A stretch of DNA of 5,341 nt, taken from positions 1 to 5,341 of the forward strand of contig JAEWNU010000207.1 in the NCBI GenBank assembly GCA_023456995.1. The letters are read 5' to 3'. Made by a program: the position numbers and the translations under genes. Under the pieces are notes generated by a model. It did no database searches, was not told where the DNA came from, and was given only the letters and a program-made list of their open reading frames with translations. The stretch is from Bacillota bacterium. GTDB taxonomy: Bacteria; Bacillota; Clostridia; Oscillospirales; Ruminococcaceae. This document shows, piece by piece, positions 5,096 through 5,341 of the stretch; position 1 is the first letter of the stretch, and every line of letters starts with the position of its first letter.

Positions 5096-5341
5096 ATGAA
5101 TTTTCATGCCTACCCTTATCCTTCGCAACGCCGAGTCACCTTTGGCGCGTTGGGTATGGTTGCCACTTCTCAGCAGCTTTGCGCACAAGTGGGATTGGAT
5201 ATTTTGAAGCAAGGCGGCAACGCTATAGACGCCGCCATTGCCACCGCCGCCTGTCTCACGGTTGTCGAGCCCTGCTCCAACGGAATCGGGGGCGACGCCT
5301 TTGCGCAGGTTTGGACAAAGGATGGTTTGTTTGGCCTAAAT
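5096..5341 (+). CDS. Gamma-glutamyltransferase-like protein, N-terminal fragment cut by window edge
   Basis: The first 82 codons are present. Gamma-glutamyltransferases are N-terminal nucleophile hydrolases that cleave or transfer gamma-glutamyl groups from glutathione and related peptides; the precursor cuts itself at a Thr far beyond this window. The family's opening blocks are clear: [35 protein letters not shown] (about 19-53) and [18 protein letters not shown] (about 55-72), matching the VEP(x)SNGIGGD substrate-side motif. The GIGGDAF form resembles the YwrD-type branch rather than the GGGGF form of periplasmic Ggt. There is no signal peptide at the N-terminus, so a cytoplasmic location is likely. 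The ATG at 5096 follows GGGGG (5084-5088) by 7 bases. Whether it is a true transpeptidase, a hydrolase, or acts on cephalosporin-type amides cannot be decided without the C-terminal half. Confidence 0.88.
   Translation, partial: MNFHAYPYPSQRRVTFGALGMVATSQQLCAQVGLDILKQGGNAIDAAIATAACLTVVEPCSNGIGGDAFAQVWTKDGLFGLN

Noticed and set aside
1..5341. Search for CRISPR repeats, tRNA, rRNA, insertion sequences and attachment sites
   Set aside because: No regularly spaced repeats, tRNA-like cloverleaf, transposase frame or terminal inverted repeats were seen by eye.

Overview
The window reads as chromosome of an obligately anaerobic, glutamate-fermenting Firmicute, most likely a clostridial gut-type organism; Negativicutes such as Acidaminococcus also carry this pathway, so the exact lineage is open. 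Reasons: strong AGGAGG-type ribosome binding sites, extended -10 promoters, moderate GC, and enzymes of the hydroxyglutarate pathway that are confined to strict anaerobes.

Left two thirds (1-3332, minus strand): an operon read right to left in the order gcdC (biotin carrier of glutaconyl-CoA decarboxylase), gctA and gctB (two subunits of glutaconate CoA-transferase) and gcdA (carboxyltransferase subunit of the decarboxylase, cut by the left edge). CoA-transferase loads CoA onto 2-hydroxyglutarate. After dehydration to glutaconyl-CoA (enzyme not in the window), GcdA moves the carboxyl group to biotin on GcdC, giving crotonyl-CoA; the membrane subunit (not in the window) couples loss of CO2 to Na+ export. 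The gctA-gctB and gctB-gcdA junctions are tight; the gcdC-gctA gap is longer and holds two adjacent hairpins.

Middle (3333-3995): about 660 bases with no convincing gene. It carries candidate promoters for the minus-strand operon, a possible long structured leader with a GC-rich hairpin, a tiny ORF behind a perfect Shine-Dalgarno sequence, and a set of competing GCCAAA/TTTGGC hairpin arms. On the plus strand it holds a good extended -10 promoter for the divergent regulator, with two identical 10-bp direct repeats 31 bp apart that look like AraC-type half-sites.

Right part (3996-5341, plus strand): an AraC/XylS-family regulator (271 aa), a nested double hairpin terminator, a spacer of about 195 bases with a weak candidate promoter, and the first 82 codons of a gamma-glutamyltransferase-like gene. 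The regulator is placed to control itself and possibly the glutaconate operon. The gamma-glutamyltransferase could supply glutamate to the same fermentation, but it is a separate transcription unit.

I see no wholly new system. The catabolic genes are well-known families; the parts that merit a second look are the gene order (biotin carrier first) and the unexplained intergenic and leader structures.
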